From Massospora cicadina (Eukaryota; Entomophthoromycota; Entomophthoromycetes; Entomophthorales; Entomophthoraceae): 64,000 bases of DNA. The notes below the pieces were generated by a model. That model searched no databases. It was not told the DNA's origin and worked only from the letters and a program-made list of their open reading frames with translations. The stretch covers positions 1-64,000 of the forward strand of contig JAKSZP010017503.1 of assembly GCA_022478985.1 (NCBI GenBank), read 5' to 3'. Shown here in pieces: positions 33,328-44,021 of this stretch. Positions within the stretch are counted from its first letter, which is position 1. Each line of letters opens with the position of its first letter. A program made the position numbers and the translations under genes.

Positions 33328-34963
33328 TGTAAGTCTTGGGGACCATCCCTTGAAACTGGATCAAGTTCAGCACCCCCTCCGGACCAAGAGGGTCCCCAAG
33401 GCTCCCGTGGACTCTCTGTCACAGCTTGGTGACCTTGCCCACATGATAGATGAGCACTTGGTGATGGCTTTCCTCCCCAAAGACATCCCACTCCCACCCC
33501 TTCCCCCTCTTCAATCCAGGTAGGATTAATAGAAGGGGTCTACAGGAAGATGGCTCACATCAGGGGGCAGGGAGAGGCCCATGAGGCCAGCTGCTTCCCA
33601 GGGAAGCCATGGCCAAAAACTGGGGAAATGGCAATTCCCAATGTTGGAGCCTGGCTGGTAATTTCCAGACTGGGGGAGCCAGTCTGGGCTGGCCTGCTTT
33701 GGAAGCCAGATTGGAACACAGCTCAGATTGCAAACCTGGCTCCAAACAGCTTGGATCATAATGTCCCACATTCCAAAACGTATCCAGTAAGTTTGGATCA
33801 TACAAGTCACCCAATTGTGGGATCAGTTTGAACTGCAAAAATTCCAATCTGTGGACCCCTGCCTTCTGAGAAAAATCTGGACCACCCTAGCCATGCAAAC
33901 AGGCCAATTTGAGTCATCGGGACCCAGATCAGCAGTATTAATTTGACTTGGTCCCAAAAAGTTGGGAAATTTGCAAAAATTTTTTAAGCTTTTGCTGGAT
34001 TGTGAGCCATCTTTTACCCCCTCCGAGTCAGCCAACTAAATCCCCTTCCCATTCCCTGAATGACCAATCCCCCAATATTTCCCCATGCTTATCACCCCAT
34101 TTAAAAGGCAAATGGCCCCATTGAGGGAAGTTGTCAGTTCATTCTTTTTTGCCTTGTTGAAATAAACCTGATAATCCACCTAGTTTGCCACAGACTTCAT
34201 CTGCTTTAACACAACTTTAAACATTATTCTGTCAATCAATCTGACGAAGCGCGCTAACACACAGATCCTTTTCCCAATCTTTGCTGACTGGATGATCTGG
34301 TCTCTTGATCCCTCCATATGACAGCGTATCGTCTATGCAGTAATCCAGCCTGCCCCCAAAGGTGAGCCACTGTTCCATTCGTTTCCTCACGTCATCAAAT
34401 GGAGTCCCTTCTGTTTATTTGGACGCTGAGTCCACTGAGTCTGCTCCCCAGTTGGAGCAGCCCCAAGGCGTCCCCGGCCTGCTGCGCATGGGTTCAGCTT
34501 CCATAGCTGCCCCTGCCACTGTGGGTCCAGCTCACCAGCGGGATCTTGAGTGTCCTCTTCAGGGGAAACTCAGTCCCAGCCCCTCTCATGGGGTTTCCCA
34601 CACTTTTACCCATATTCCCAACAACGTGGTGGTCTCTGTGCCGCCTCCCGCTGGTGCACAAGCCTCCCTTCTGGATTCTGAAGGCCAGCAACCATGAACC
34701 CTGGAGGAGTCATCATCCTCCCTGTCTCTCCTGCCCTTGGGGGTTGCCCCTGTAAGACTCGCAGTTGCCCCCAGCACAACCATCTGGTTTGCCTTGGTGT
34801 CCTTTGGTACGTTACTGAACGTTTGCTTCCCTCACATGTCCCGTAGATCCTCACTTATATTAGTCCCAGACTGCTATGCCTCTGGAATTCTGGGGCCTCC
34901 ACTGAGTGCTCGCGCACCCTGACTGGGAGCCCAGTCTAGTTCTTCTTAGCTGCATCCGTGACA
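33328..34963 (+). repeat. LTR F: 1.6-kb solo LTR of a related family
   Basis: TGTAAGTCTTGGGG to ccgtgaca, flanked by CTAGT (33323-33327) and CAAGT (34964-34968), a duplication with one change. The first bases encode VSLGDHPLKLDQVQHPL, then GDLAHMIDEHLV, ending in TAG at 33521-33523. These match the U3 frame of B and C type LTRs. The 3' end encodes MPLEFWGLH-stop-VLAHPDWEPSL (34876 on), matching the U5 frame. AATAAA at about 34160. A 111-codon open frame at 34362-34697 has no known domain. Confidence 0.7.
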
Positions 34964-35262
34964 CAAGTGACTACAGTGGGGATCAATTTTAATAATATGA
35001 CTAAGAAAACTCAGTTAATATGTGGGCTGTGGGGCCACATTGCAGAAGTCACAGGGGTTCAACAAAAGAATTATTTGAACTTAATTTAATAAATTTGATT
35101 ACTTGAAGATTTTTATTGAAGTAAAATAAGAGATTTGACTGTCAATTTTCTCAGTGTGTTATGACTGCTTAAATAGATGAAAGATTTTGGGGAACAACTT
35201 AGGAAAACGTGGGATCAGGGACCTTGAGATTCAGTCTAACCTGAAAACTATGAGAGAGGGGG

Positions 35263-36426
35263 TGTAGGGATATTTGCTCATATTCCCAGATGGCTAGATT
35301 ACCAGGAATCGCTATGGGATAATTCCCTAATTTGAGGTGAATTGGATATTGGTTGACCCTGATTTCAGGGTAACTATGTTTGGGGGATTTTAGGTTATTC
35401 GTCTGGTCAGATCCATTTGTGGATTAATCAAGATGAATGCTTAAGATCTTATCAAGCAGAGTTGCTGACAAAATAGGGGCATCTGATAGTTGATTAACTA
35501 TCAGGTGTACCAATTGGGATTAATCAGGTTTCATCACCGACCAATTGGGAATTTAAGGAGTAAGTTGTGAGGAGAGTGATGCCACCTGCAACTAGCAATT
35601 TGATCAGTTGGTTCATGACCTGTCTCAATCGGCAACAAGTCACATTACCTAAGCAGGTTGCTTGCCAAATATGGTTGATTTGCTTGGATCAAGAGGAAAA
35701 CGTTAGGGACACGTTTTCTGACTCTTTCCATATTAGGTCTCAAGAATGTTCAATGACGAAATTTTATCCAGGATGGGGAAGACCATTGCTGCTGAGATGA
35801 GGATGGATGATTCAACAGCAACGGCTGCTGTTTCATTAAGGAGGTGCCAACTGAGGGTTGGGCGCCAAACTCCCCACTATAAATTTCTTAGAATTCACTA
35901 ATAAATAATCATAATTTTCCAGATCATAATTTACCATATCATAATTTTTCAGATCACTTTTACTAGAGTATTAGCTTAGTAAACTTTATCAGAGTTCATT
36001 TGTTATATTATTTCTCAGGGATTTTATTGCTGTGTGCAATAAGTGAGAGACTCTTTAAGATAAAGAGTAAGGATCTGAGTGGGGATCCAGAGAAGAAGCT
36101 GAATTAAATGAGGGAATTGCTGCCAACTGTGTGTCAAAACCAGAGAATACATAAACAGGGATCTAAGATTAGATCAAGTTAGGCAGTACAAGGGAACGAA
36201 TTATATTCAAGACATCATAAGTATTTTGAGAGGAAATACTGGCCAAGCGTTGGCTCAAAAATCTAATACTTTCATTCAACTACAGATAATAGTTGCCATA
36301 CTATCATCAATTGATTATATCAACTACTATTATACAATGCAGAGAATTGTACAAAACCTGAACTTTTGCAAGTTATATATAGGGGTTATTGGCCAAAGAT
36401 AATCAGAAAACCTATAAATTTTTACA
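35263..36426. repeat. LTR H: probable solo LTR of an unrelated family
   Basis: 1164 bp, TGTAGGGATATTTGC to aatttttaca, flanked by GGGGG on both sides (35258-35262 and 36427-36431). No coding frame of note. The G-run duplication is low in information, but the TG...CA ends and the clean break in C3 support an insertion. Orientation is unknown. Confidence 0.6.
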
Positions 36427-37962
36427 GGGGGAAAAACAAACTTTTTGAACTGATTTTGAAAGTATCAGCAGTGGCTGAGTCACTGTCATTTTGTCCACAG
36501 ATTCATGAGTTGAAGATTAACCACAGTTCTGACAATTAGTGCAATAGCATCTTGCCCAACAGGCAACAGTAATCTCCCAAGGCCAATCCATGTAGGGGAA
36601 GTCTCAAGAGGTCAGGAACAGGTTTGGGGCACCCAACCCACTCACATCCAGTTGGTTTGGCATCCGTTTGACCAAACAAGATTTTTGGGACAAGGGATTT
36701 AATACTTTTGTAGAGGGTTTTAAACTGGCAGCAATTTTTGATATTATCTGATGCCATCTGCAAGTTTTACCAAAGATTTACCATATAACGCTTTTTCATT
36801 GAAGGTACATACCCAATAGGCCTTGTTTCTGATGATTTGGTGCTCTTGAGCCCTGATGCCAAAGGCTTATTGCCACTGACTACATTTGGACTTTTCACCC
36901 TATAAAATTGCTGATTTTCTGAGAACTTGACACAAATTCCCTTAATTTGTAGAATCAATTTTTCCAAAGTTAATACCGGGATAGGTGGTGGGGTCCTCAA
37001 AGGGTAAGCTACTACCCACCACTTGTCTACCATGTGGGAGGGTTGCCTGGGAGATGAGAGGGGCAGCTGGCCTTCTCAAACCCTCTTTGGATGGGAAAGG
37101 GAACACCACTTGGTCCAAGAGGAGGGGGTGCTCCCCCAGACTTATATGTGCTGATTGTCATGGTCAAATGACATCATATTGGGGACCAACCATAAGGATA
37201 AGGCTGGGCACCAGGAGGCCTAGAAGGTGAAGCTACTGGCCCTCCCTGACCTTAGGCATACACTAGACCAATGCTGGGTACAGGCTAAATATTCCCAGGT
37301 TGGTACTAGTGAGGTGCCAAATGCCCAGCCCCTTACGTCATCCCAGGCGCTAAAATGGATGGTCTATTTAATTAACGCGGATGGTTCCATTTGGTTAGTT
37401 GAGGAATGGGATTTCGAGACCTGTTCCATTTAAAAACAACACATTTGGATCAGATCCAACTTCAATTGATTACTCAAGTGAAGTCAGTTTCAGCATATTT
37501 GACCAATTGAGATGGAAGTGTCTGCCTATTGGTGGGTCAGTGCTTGGGCCCACTTCAGTGAAATCTGTATTCCCCTGCCATAGTTTAATTATGTTTCCCT
37601 TGACCAACACTCCTTGTTGGTTGACTTCCCAAAAATTTCTCCAAATTTAACATTTTATTAAAATGCTATTCTGAATAATCCTGTGCGCGGACCCCTTCAA
37701 GGAGGTCTTGCGCTACATTTACCAAACTATTTTACAGATGATCTGGTTAGCCCTAGTGCACCATTGGTTCACCCAGGTTCCTCCATCCTGGGATGCTTAC
37801 CCTTTTTCCCTTTGTGCACCGTGTCATTTTTAGTGGTATTTTTGTTATAATAATTGCACTCTTTCCCTTAAGTTATTATTGCTCCAGCACCCTCTTCTGG
37901 GCTCTGGTAACTTTGGTATTAACAGCTGGTTTCCTTGTGTTGGCTCTGTGCAATGAGCACCA

Positions 37963-39115
37963 TGTAAGTCCCAGGGAACATCCCCTGGCTGTTGATAAGG
38001 CCCTTTTCCCGTTACTGAGTAAGAAGGTATTGAAGAGGGTGGCTGTACCCCTCATTACCAAGGGTGACCTTGCCCACGTGGTAGACAAGGACTGGGTAAC
38101 AGCTCTTCTGCTTCAAATTCCTCCCCTGGTGCCCACATTCACCTCAGCAGAACTGGTACAGTTAATTGGGGAAATCTGCGCCAAGATCACCAAAATGAAA
38201 TTGATCAACTTAAAATTGAGTGGGAGTCAGCCCAATAGTCAGATTCCATGTAGTCAGAAAGGGATGAAGACTGCCCCATTAGCCAGAATGGCCGACGGTT
38301 TCAATTTGGCTAATGCTATGATCAAAAAATCAACCCCCTCAAAATTGTCAGGGATCATCCTGATGGGCAGGTAACAGCATCAGACACCATTGACAAGGGC
38401 TCGAAGCTCCCTGTTGGCAAATCAGGCATTGAACCTGATGCAACACCTCCAACTGAACAACAGCCCAGCAACTGGGCATGGGTGGGTTGGGCATCCCAAA
38501 CCCATTCCCAACCAAATGGGCCCACCCCTATGTGGGGTGGCCTTGGGGGATTCCCGCTGCTTGTTGGGTCAAATGCCATCACACTAACAATCAGAAATGT
38601 ATCAGAGCCTTGGTTCGGACATTTGAGGTCAAACCAACAGTGACTCAGCCTGCCACCAAATTCTTTGATGTCAGTTCCCAATGAAATTATCTGTTCCCTA
38701 TTCCCAAACAATTTGGCGGTTAGTTCAAACTTGCGGGACCTGTTCCTGGCTTGTTTTCCCTCTAAATTGACCACTATTTAATCAGTCGCATCGCACTAAG
38801 AAAATTGTTGGTTGATTTTTCTTTAATTTTTCCATTAAAAAATCCTTTCCTAAAATTTTGTTTTCATGTTGAAAATTAAACCGCTTTTTCTGCAGATCCT
38901 CACACACCCTTTGGGGTTAACAGCCGTACTCATCTGGTATTTTGTTATGTGCATATATGAGATTCTGGCTCACTGGCAGTTCTCGTTGAGATTCCTTTCC
39001 AGTTCCATATCCAACGAACCAGCAGCAGTGCCTTCGGCATTCTGGTTTGCCATTCAGGTGCTCTGGCATCTGGGATGGCAGGCCAGTCTAATTATTACTT
39101 GCTGTTTGCCTGACA
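37963..39115 (+). repeat. 5' LTR of GypB (B-type)
   Basis: TGTAAGTCCCAGG to GCCTGACA. U3 (37963 to about 38807) is mostly coding-like: a frame open from base 2 to a TAA near 38374 (VSPREHPLAVDKALFPLLSK, then LAHVVDKDWVT), then blocks in other frames ending FEVKPTVTQPATKFFDVSSQ at 38684. R-U5 holds the start of the 38866-39234 ORF. Confidence 0.92.
38775..38817 (+). promoter_or_regulatory. GypB promoter core and self-priming sequence
   Basis: TATTTAAT (38775-38782) lies 33 nt before TTGGTTGATT (38808-38817). The sequence just after the LTR, AATTGACCAACCAT (39117-39130), resembles the complement of the start region AATCAACCAACAAT (11 of 14 positions). GypC has the same arrangement with a better match. 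Confidence 0.5.
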
Positions 39116-39234
39116 TAATTGACCAACCATTATTTTTAACCATTTCTGCCTCTCTTTTTAGATATTGGCGCAGAAGTGGCCCCTCCTTTTCAACCAAACC
39201 ATGTTGTGAAGAAGATTTTCCCTGTCCACAATAG
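38866..39234 (+). CDS. GypB leader ORF starting in R-U5 and crossing the LTR edge
   Basis: 122 codons with no stop, beginning about 60 nt after the predicted transcript start. It is hydrophobic: LTAVLIWYFVMCIYEILAHW looks like a membrane-type segment, and SAFWFAIQVLWHLGWQASL a second. It crosses the LTR end (39115) and the primer site, and overlaps the next ORF (39176) by 59 nt in the +1 frame. Copies of the SAFW...HxxWQASL part occur in the C, C3, F and G LTRs. It occupies the gag position but shows no gag motif. It could be a genuine leader protein or a conserved non-coding leader that happens to be open. Confidence 0.45.
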   Translation: MLKIKPLFLQILTHPLGLTAVLIWYFVMCIYEILAHWQFSLRFLSSSISNEPAAVPSAFWFAIQVLWHLGWQASLIITCCLPDIIDQPLFLTISASLFRYWRRSGPSFSTKPCCEEDFPCPQ

Positions 39235-39805
39235 TCCAATTTTACTCAAAACTATAAATCCATACCCCATAGTTGCCACAGCTATTTTGCCCATGTCAGT
39301 AGGATCTGAAATCCTGACTTGCAATGAGTTTACCCCCCATAAGAGCCTAGTGGTTTCCCCTGACCCCACTACCATCTCTTTGGTATCACTGGATTCGTCC
39401 ACAACTACAAATAAAAAGAACTTCGCTTACTTCTTATTGCCCATGAAGATTAATGTTGGGTCCCATCACTTCTCCTTTGAGGCCCTTGTGGACACCGGAG
39501 CTGCGGGTAATTTTATGAGTGTAGAACTGGCCCAGCAATTGGAACTTGACCTGGATGCAGGCCCTTTGGTGATGGTTGCATCGTCAGCCTCCCAAACCTC
39601 ATACCTGATTAGACAACCAGTCACATTTTCAATACACCAGTTCAGCTTCTGCAACCGCTTTTCTGCTATGTCAAACTTGTTGTTTCCAGTGATCTTAGGA
39701 GTGGGATGGTGGCGCCGGCAACATGTCAAGATCCACCTGGAGTCTAACATGCTGCCATTTGTTAATGATCAACTGGAGGGTGAATTCCCTAATTGGCACT
39801 CTTAA
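39176..39805 (+). CDS. GypB aspartic protease domain
   Basis: 209 open codons. The first 90 residues have no known domain. Then FEALVDTGAAGNFMSVELAQ carries the D-T-G-A active site (about 39485), and ILGVGWWRRQHV marks the second conserved block. The frame closes at 39805 and RT resumes in other frames. It processes the polyprotein. Looks intact on its own. Confidence 0.85.
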   Translation: MAPPFQPNHVVKKIFPVHNSPILLKTINPYPIVATAILPMSVGSEILTCNEFTPHKSLVVSPDPTTISLVSLDSSTTTNKKNFAYFLLPMKINVGSHHFSFEALVDTGAAGNFMSVELAQQLELDLDAGPLVMVASSASQTSYLIRQPVTFSIHQFSFCNRFSAMSNLLFPVILGVGWWRRQHVKIHLESNMLPFVNDQLEGEFPNWHS

Positions 39806-39809
39806 GAAA

Positions 39810-41250
39810 GCTCAAGGTAGCAGTTCTATCACGTCCCTCATCTCTCCTATGGGCATACCATCCAATTTTCCAAAAAGTTTAATGCGCTATCAAAGAATTT
39901 TTGATTCTGAAAAGGCAGATCATCTGCCTCCTCACACCAGATTCAACTGTGGATTTTGTATGACGTTGGAGTTGGTGAATATCCACTCCCGTTGTATCCC
40001 CACACAGCAGAGGAGGAGGCTTTGCTCAACACTTGGTTGGATGATATTTGAAAAAAGGGTGGATGTTCAAGGAGACATTGCCAGTCGCGCCTCCCATCAT
40101 TTTTGCTAAAAAAGCCGATGGTTCCCTCCGCCCCTGCGTGGACTATGGACACTTAAATAAAATCACGGTTTCTGATCCCTACCCCTGCCTTTAGAACAGA
40201 TGATAAGCCAAGAAATTGTCAAATCTCGGTCGTTTTCCAAGCTGGATCTCATCAATGCATTTAACTAGATTTAGGTAATGAAAGGGAAAGAATGGTTAAC
40301 AGCAATCCAGATGAAGTGAGAAATTTTCCAATTCCGCATAATGCCCTTTGGGCTGAATAATGCTCCCGCTATGTTTCAACACATGATTGACAGTGTACTG
40401 AGTGACCTCCAGTTCACTTGCGCGATCACATACATCAATGATATCCTGGTTCACTCCCCGACCCCCAAACAACATGCTACTGACTTGGAAGCAGTTGTGG
40501 CCGCCTTGCATAAGGCAGTCTTGATTGTCAAGCCTTCCAAGTGCGAGTTTTATAAGGAAGAGGTTACCTTCCTTGGGAACCTCATCCTTAAAGATGGTTA
40601 TGCAATCCCTCCCAATAAGTTGGACACTATCCGAGAATGGCCAACCCCAACTACCCAGAAAGATATACAGAGTTTCTTGGGAACCACCATTTTCTTAAAA
40701 ATTTTCCCAGCACTTTCCCAGATTGCTGCCCTGCTCCACCCCCTTACAGGGAAAAATGTACCAATTTGCTGGACTCCCAAATGCCAACAGACATCCAAGT
40801 CGATTAAGGAGGTATTCATGTCCCCTCCCATTTTGAAACACGCCAAGCCCACCAAGCCATATATCGTTGCATGTGATGCCTTGTTGGTAGCTGTGGGGGC
40901 GGTGTTGCTTCAGGAGCACAATGGCTTGGAACACCCGGTCACCTATTTTTCCTAAAAGTTCACCTCTATGGAGCAGTTGTGGGCCATTTATGACAAGGAG
41001 TTGGTATCCGTTTCATGGCATTAACTCATTGGAGGTATCTGTTACAGGGTGCTCAACATGAGTTAACAGTCCGCATGGACCACCAGGCTCTCTTGTACTT
41101 TTGTAAACCCCAAAAATTGATGCATCGGCAAGCCCAAACCTATCAGGACTTGTGTAGTTTCAATTTCAAATATGAATTTGTAAAGGGTGCGCTCAACGTT
41201 CTTCCCAATTTTCTCAGCCACAGCCCCACCCACTGTTCCACGGATCTGGA
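39810..41250 (+). pseudogene. GypB reverse transcriptase and RNase H
   Basis: The N-terminal part to 40320 is in shifting frames. Then 40341-40955 is open: MPFGLNNAPAMFQHMIDSVL, ITYINDILVHSPTP, KPSKCEFYKEEVTFLGN and RNase H start VACDALLVAVGAVLLQE. The catalytic YIDD is YIND (GAT to AAT), which should abolish RT activity. RNase H continues at 41015-41250 (RMDHQALLYF, then FKYEFVKGALNVLPNFLS). An in-frame TAA lies near 40953. Confidence 0.9.
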
Positions 41251-42549
41251 GGAAGTGGATCTCGTTACCATAATTCCTGCTGCCCAAATCCTGGCAATTG
41301 TTCCCCCTGTCATTTCTTCAGATGCTCTGGCCCCCGACGCTCTGTTAGTTGCTCAGGTCTTAGCCAGTCAAATGGCCTGCCCTGAGGGCATGGAGCTGGT
41401 TGAGCAGTTATCTTACCAGAAGCATAAACACTCCCTATACTCATTGGAGGAGGGCCTAATTTATTTTATGTCAGGCATTTGGGTTCCCCCTCCTTCAGAA
41501 TGGAGGTATTTCGCGCACATCACAATCCCCCCACAGTTGGTCATCCTGGTAATAAGAAATGCATTGACTTGATCAAATGGACCTACAATTGGGCGGGTTT
41601 GACAAAAGAAGTTCTGGCCTGGATCACCAACTGCATTACTTGTGCTCAAGCAAAGTCAGACCGCTCCAGTAGAAACGGTCTTTTACACCCCTTACAGAAG
41701 GTGGAGGGTCCATGGACGTCAGTGTCCAAGGACTTTATTGGTGAACTCCCCTGCTCTAATGGGTTCACAATGGTGATGGTGATGGTGGATTGTCTCACTA
41801 AATTCTCCCTCTTCATTCCTTGCAATTCTGCAATTACGTCAGAGGAGACCGCCCACCTTTTTGTACGTCACATGTTCTCAATGTTTGGTCTCCCACAGGA
41901 GATCAGTGACCGTGGTTCACAGTTTATGGCGCGGTTTTGAAGTGAACTCCTATTTTATCCTCAAAATATCCCCCTGCCATTCCACAGCATACCATCCCCA
42001 GTCCAATGGACAGACTGAGCGAGTTAACCAAGTCCTCAAACAGTACCTGTGTTGCTATGCTGCAGCTGCACAGGACACCTGGGCCAACGACCTTCCCCTC
42101 ACTCAATTTTCTTATAACAATGGTACGCACGCATCTACAGGGTTTTTGCCCTACAAAACGACGTTGGGTTATAATCCTTTGTTTTTGGTTGGGCCTTGCT
42201 TGCGGCCTGAGGTCCAAGCTGCTGCAGATCACGCTGAACATATTAGTCAACTCAATCCTTGGTATGAGAACACCTCACCAAAGCTATTGATGACTACAAG
42301 CGGTTCATGGATTATAAGTGGCTCCCAGGTCACAATATAACAGTGGGCTATTATGTTATGCTCGATACCCATCATTTAAAATTTCAAGCTCCTTCCCATA
42401 AATTTGCAAGTAAGCATTTGGGTCCCCATTTGGTGGAAGAGGTCTTGGGTAATGGCGCGTTCCAGTTGAAGCTTCTGGCTCACTGGAAACAGCATCCTGT
42501 CTTCCACATTTCCCAACTATCACCTTTCAAGGGTACAGTTCCCACATAA
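41251..42549 (+). pseudogene. GypB integrase
   Basis: The zinc HHCC region is at 41479-41660 (HHNPPTVGHPGNKK ... CITCAQAKSD). The core has KDFIGELPCSNGF, MVMVDCLTKFS and EISDRGSQF. The next frame (41861-42340) gives HPQSNGQTERVNQVLKQ and FSYNNGTHASTGF. The C-terminal part (42307-42549) carries the GPY/F-like region (HLGPHLVEEVLGNGAFQLKL) and HPVFHISQLSPFKG. Two frame changes separate otherwise long open frames, so it was probably active recently. Confidence 0.9.
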
Positions 42550-42776
42550 CCTGTACCAATCATCATTGAGGATGTGGAAGAGGCTGAGGTGGAGAATATT
42601 CTGACATCCCATAAGTCCTGACAGTCCATTCAATATCTTGTGGCTTAGAAAGGTTATCCAGCTTACAAGAACAGTTGGGTCAAGGCGCACAATTGTGTGA
42701 ACTGTATGGAACTGGTTGAAGCATTTTACAAATCCTACCCCAATGCTCCCCATCCTCCCCAAAAGCTGCGATGGTA
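42550..42776 (+). pseudogene. GypB chromodomain
   Basis: Reads VENILTSHKS, a stop, QSIQYLVA, a stop, then KGYPAYKNSWVKAHN. The second stop (TAG 42646-42648) replaces the conserved Trp before KGY by one G-to-A change. Pol ends in KLRW-TAA at the ATGGTAATG where the 3' ORF begins, a stop-start overlap. Confidence 0.8.
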
Positions 42777-43590
42777 ATGTCAATCAAGTTACCCAAGGCA
42801 CACATAAAATGTGGCCCTCATGCAGTTCCCCAGTGGTGGTGCCCTTCCTTTGGAAAAGGAAAGGGTAATGTAAGTCCCAGGGAACATCCCCTGGCCATTA
42901 ATTGGGCCCTTTTCCTATTCCCAAGTAAGAAGGTATCAAAGAGGGTGGCTGTACCCCTCATTACCAAGGGTGACCTTACCCCACGTGGTAGACAAGCGCT
43001 GGGTAACAGCTCTTCCACTTCAAATTCCTCCCCCAGTGCCCACATTCACCTTGTCAGAACTGGTGCAGTTAATTGGGGAAATCTGCACTGAGATCACCAA
43101 AATAAAATCAATCAACCCAAAATTGAGTGGGAGTCAGCCCAATAGTTGGATTCCATGTAGTCAAAAAGGATGAAGACTTCCCCATCATCCAGAATGGCTG
43201 ATGGTTTTAATTCAGCTAATGCTATGATCAAAAAATCAACCCCCTCAAAATTGTCAGGGATTATCCTGATGGGCAGGTAACAGCATCAGACACCATTGAC
43301 AAGGGCTCAAAGCTCCCTGTTAGCAAATCAGGCATTGAACCTGATGCAACACCTCCAACTGAACAACAGCCCAGCAACTGGGCATGGGTGGGTTGGGCAT
43401 CCCAAACCCATTCCTAACCAAATGGGCCCACCCTTATGTGGGGTGGCCTTGGGGGATTCCCGCTGCTTGTTGGGTCAAATGCCATCACACCAACCATCAG
43501 AAATATATCAGAGCCTTGGTTTGGACATTTGAGGTCAAACCAACAGTGACTCAGCCTGCCACCAAATTCTTTGATGTCAGTTCCCAATGA
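42771..43590 (+). pseudogene. GypB 3' ORF crossing the polypurine tract into U3 of the 3' LTR
   Basis: ATG at 42771 overlaps the end of pol; a second at 42777 (MSIKLPKAH) lies 92 nt before the LTR, as in GypC. It runs through the polypurine tract as GKGKGN and on into the LTR as VSPREHPLAINWALFLFPSK, open for 106 codons to 43091. Later blocks in other frames include VGHPKPIPNQMGP and the end FEVKPTVTQPATKFFDVSSQ (stop 43588-43590). No known domain is seen. It matches the GypC ORF, the GypA1 pol tail and LTR F. Function unknown. Confidence 0.6.
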
Positions 43591-44021
43591 AATTATCTGT
43601 TCCCTATTCCCAAACAATTTGGCGGTTAGTTCAAACTTGCGGGACCTGTTCCTGGCTTGTTTTCCCTCTAAATTGACCACTATTTAATCAGTTGCATTGC
43701 ACTAAGAAAATTGTTGGTTGATTTTTCTTTAATTTTTCCATTAAAAAATCCTTTCCTAAAATTTTGTTTTCATATCAAAAATTAAACCACCTTTTCCGCT
43801 GACCCTCACACACCCCCCATAGTTAACAGCTGTACTCATCTGGTATTTTGTTATGTGCATATATGAGATTCTGGCTCACCAGCAGTTCTTGGTGAGATTC
43901 CTTTCCAGTTCCATATACAACGAACCAGCAGCAGTGCCTTCAGCGTTCTGGTTTGCCATTCAGGTGCTCTGGCATCTGGGATGGCAGGCCAGTCTAATTC
44001 TTACTTGCTGTTTGCCTGACA
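42869..44021 (+). repeat. 3' LTR of GypB (B-type)
   Basis: 1153 bp, preceded by the polypurine tract GGAAAAGGAAAGGGTAA. Same ends and length as the 5' LTR. It carries the U3 half of the 3' ORF. Confidence 0.92.

Larger units (their letters stand above)
33055..37146 (-). repeat. C-type LTR (C3), split by LTR F and LTR H
   Basis: Three pieces (33055-33327, 34969-35262, 36432-37146) rebuild an LTR of about 1.28 kb, matching the GypC LTR length. On the minus strand it starts ATAAGTCTGGGGGAGCA (37146). Its U3 frame is the clearest C-type copy: ISLGEHPLLLDQVVFPFPSK, then VDKWWVVAYPL and TPPPIPVLT, and a same-frame continuation at 36763-36536 (WVGCPKPVPDLL). The U5 motif reads AMPWAFWLTICVLLHPDWQ (about 33145-33085). 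No matching target duplication was found, so it may be part of a rearranged element. Confidence 0.75.
37963..44021 (+). mobile_element. GypB: Ty3/Gypsy chromovirus, plus strand, most complete copy
   Basis: LTRs 37963-39115 and 42869-44021 are both 1153 bp and nearly identical. CACCA duplications lie at 37958-37962 and 44022-44026. Internal order is protease, RT, RNase H, integrase, chromodomain, then a 3' ORF entering the LTR. It is the youngest-looking Gypsy here, with long open frames, yet it carries damaging changes: YIDD is YIND, and a chromodomain Trp is TAG. No capsid or knuckle gag is present. It is the same broad family as GypC. Confidence 0.93.

Noticed and set aside
33055..37146. 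C3 region as a complete 4-kb retrotransposon
   Set aside because: Removing LTR F and LTR H by their duplications leaves only about one LTR length, with no pol between.
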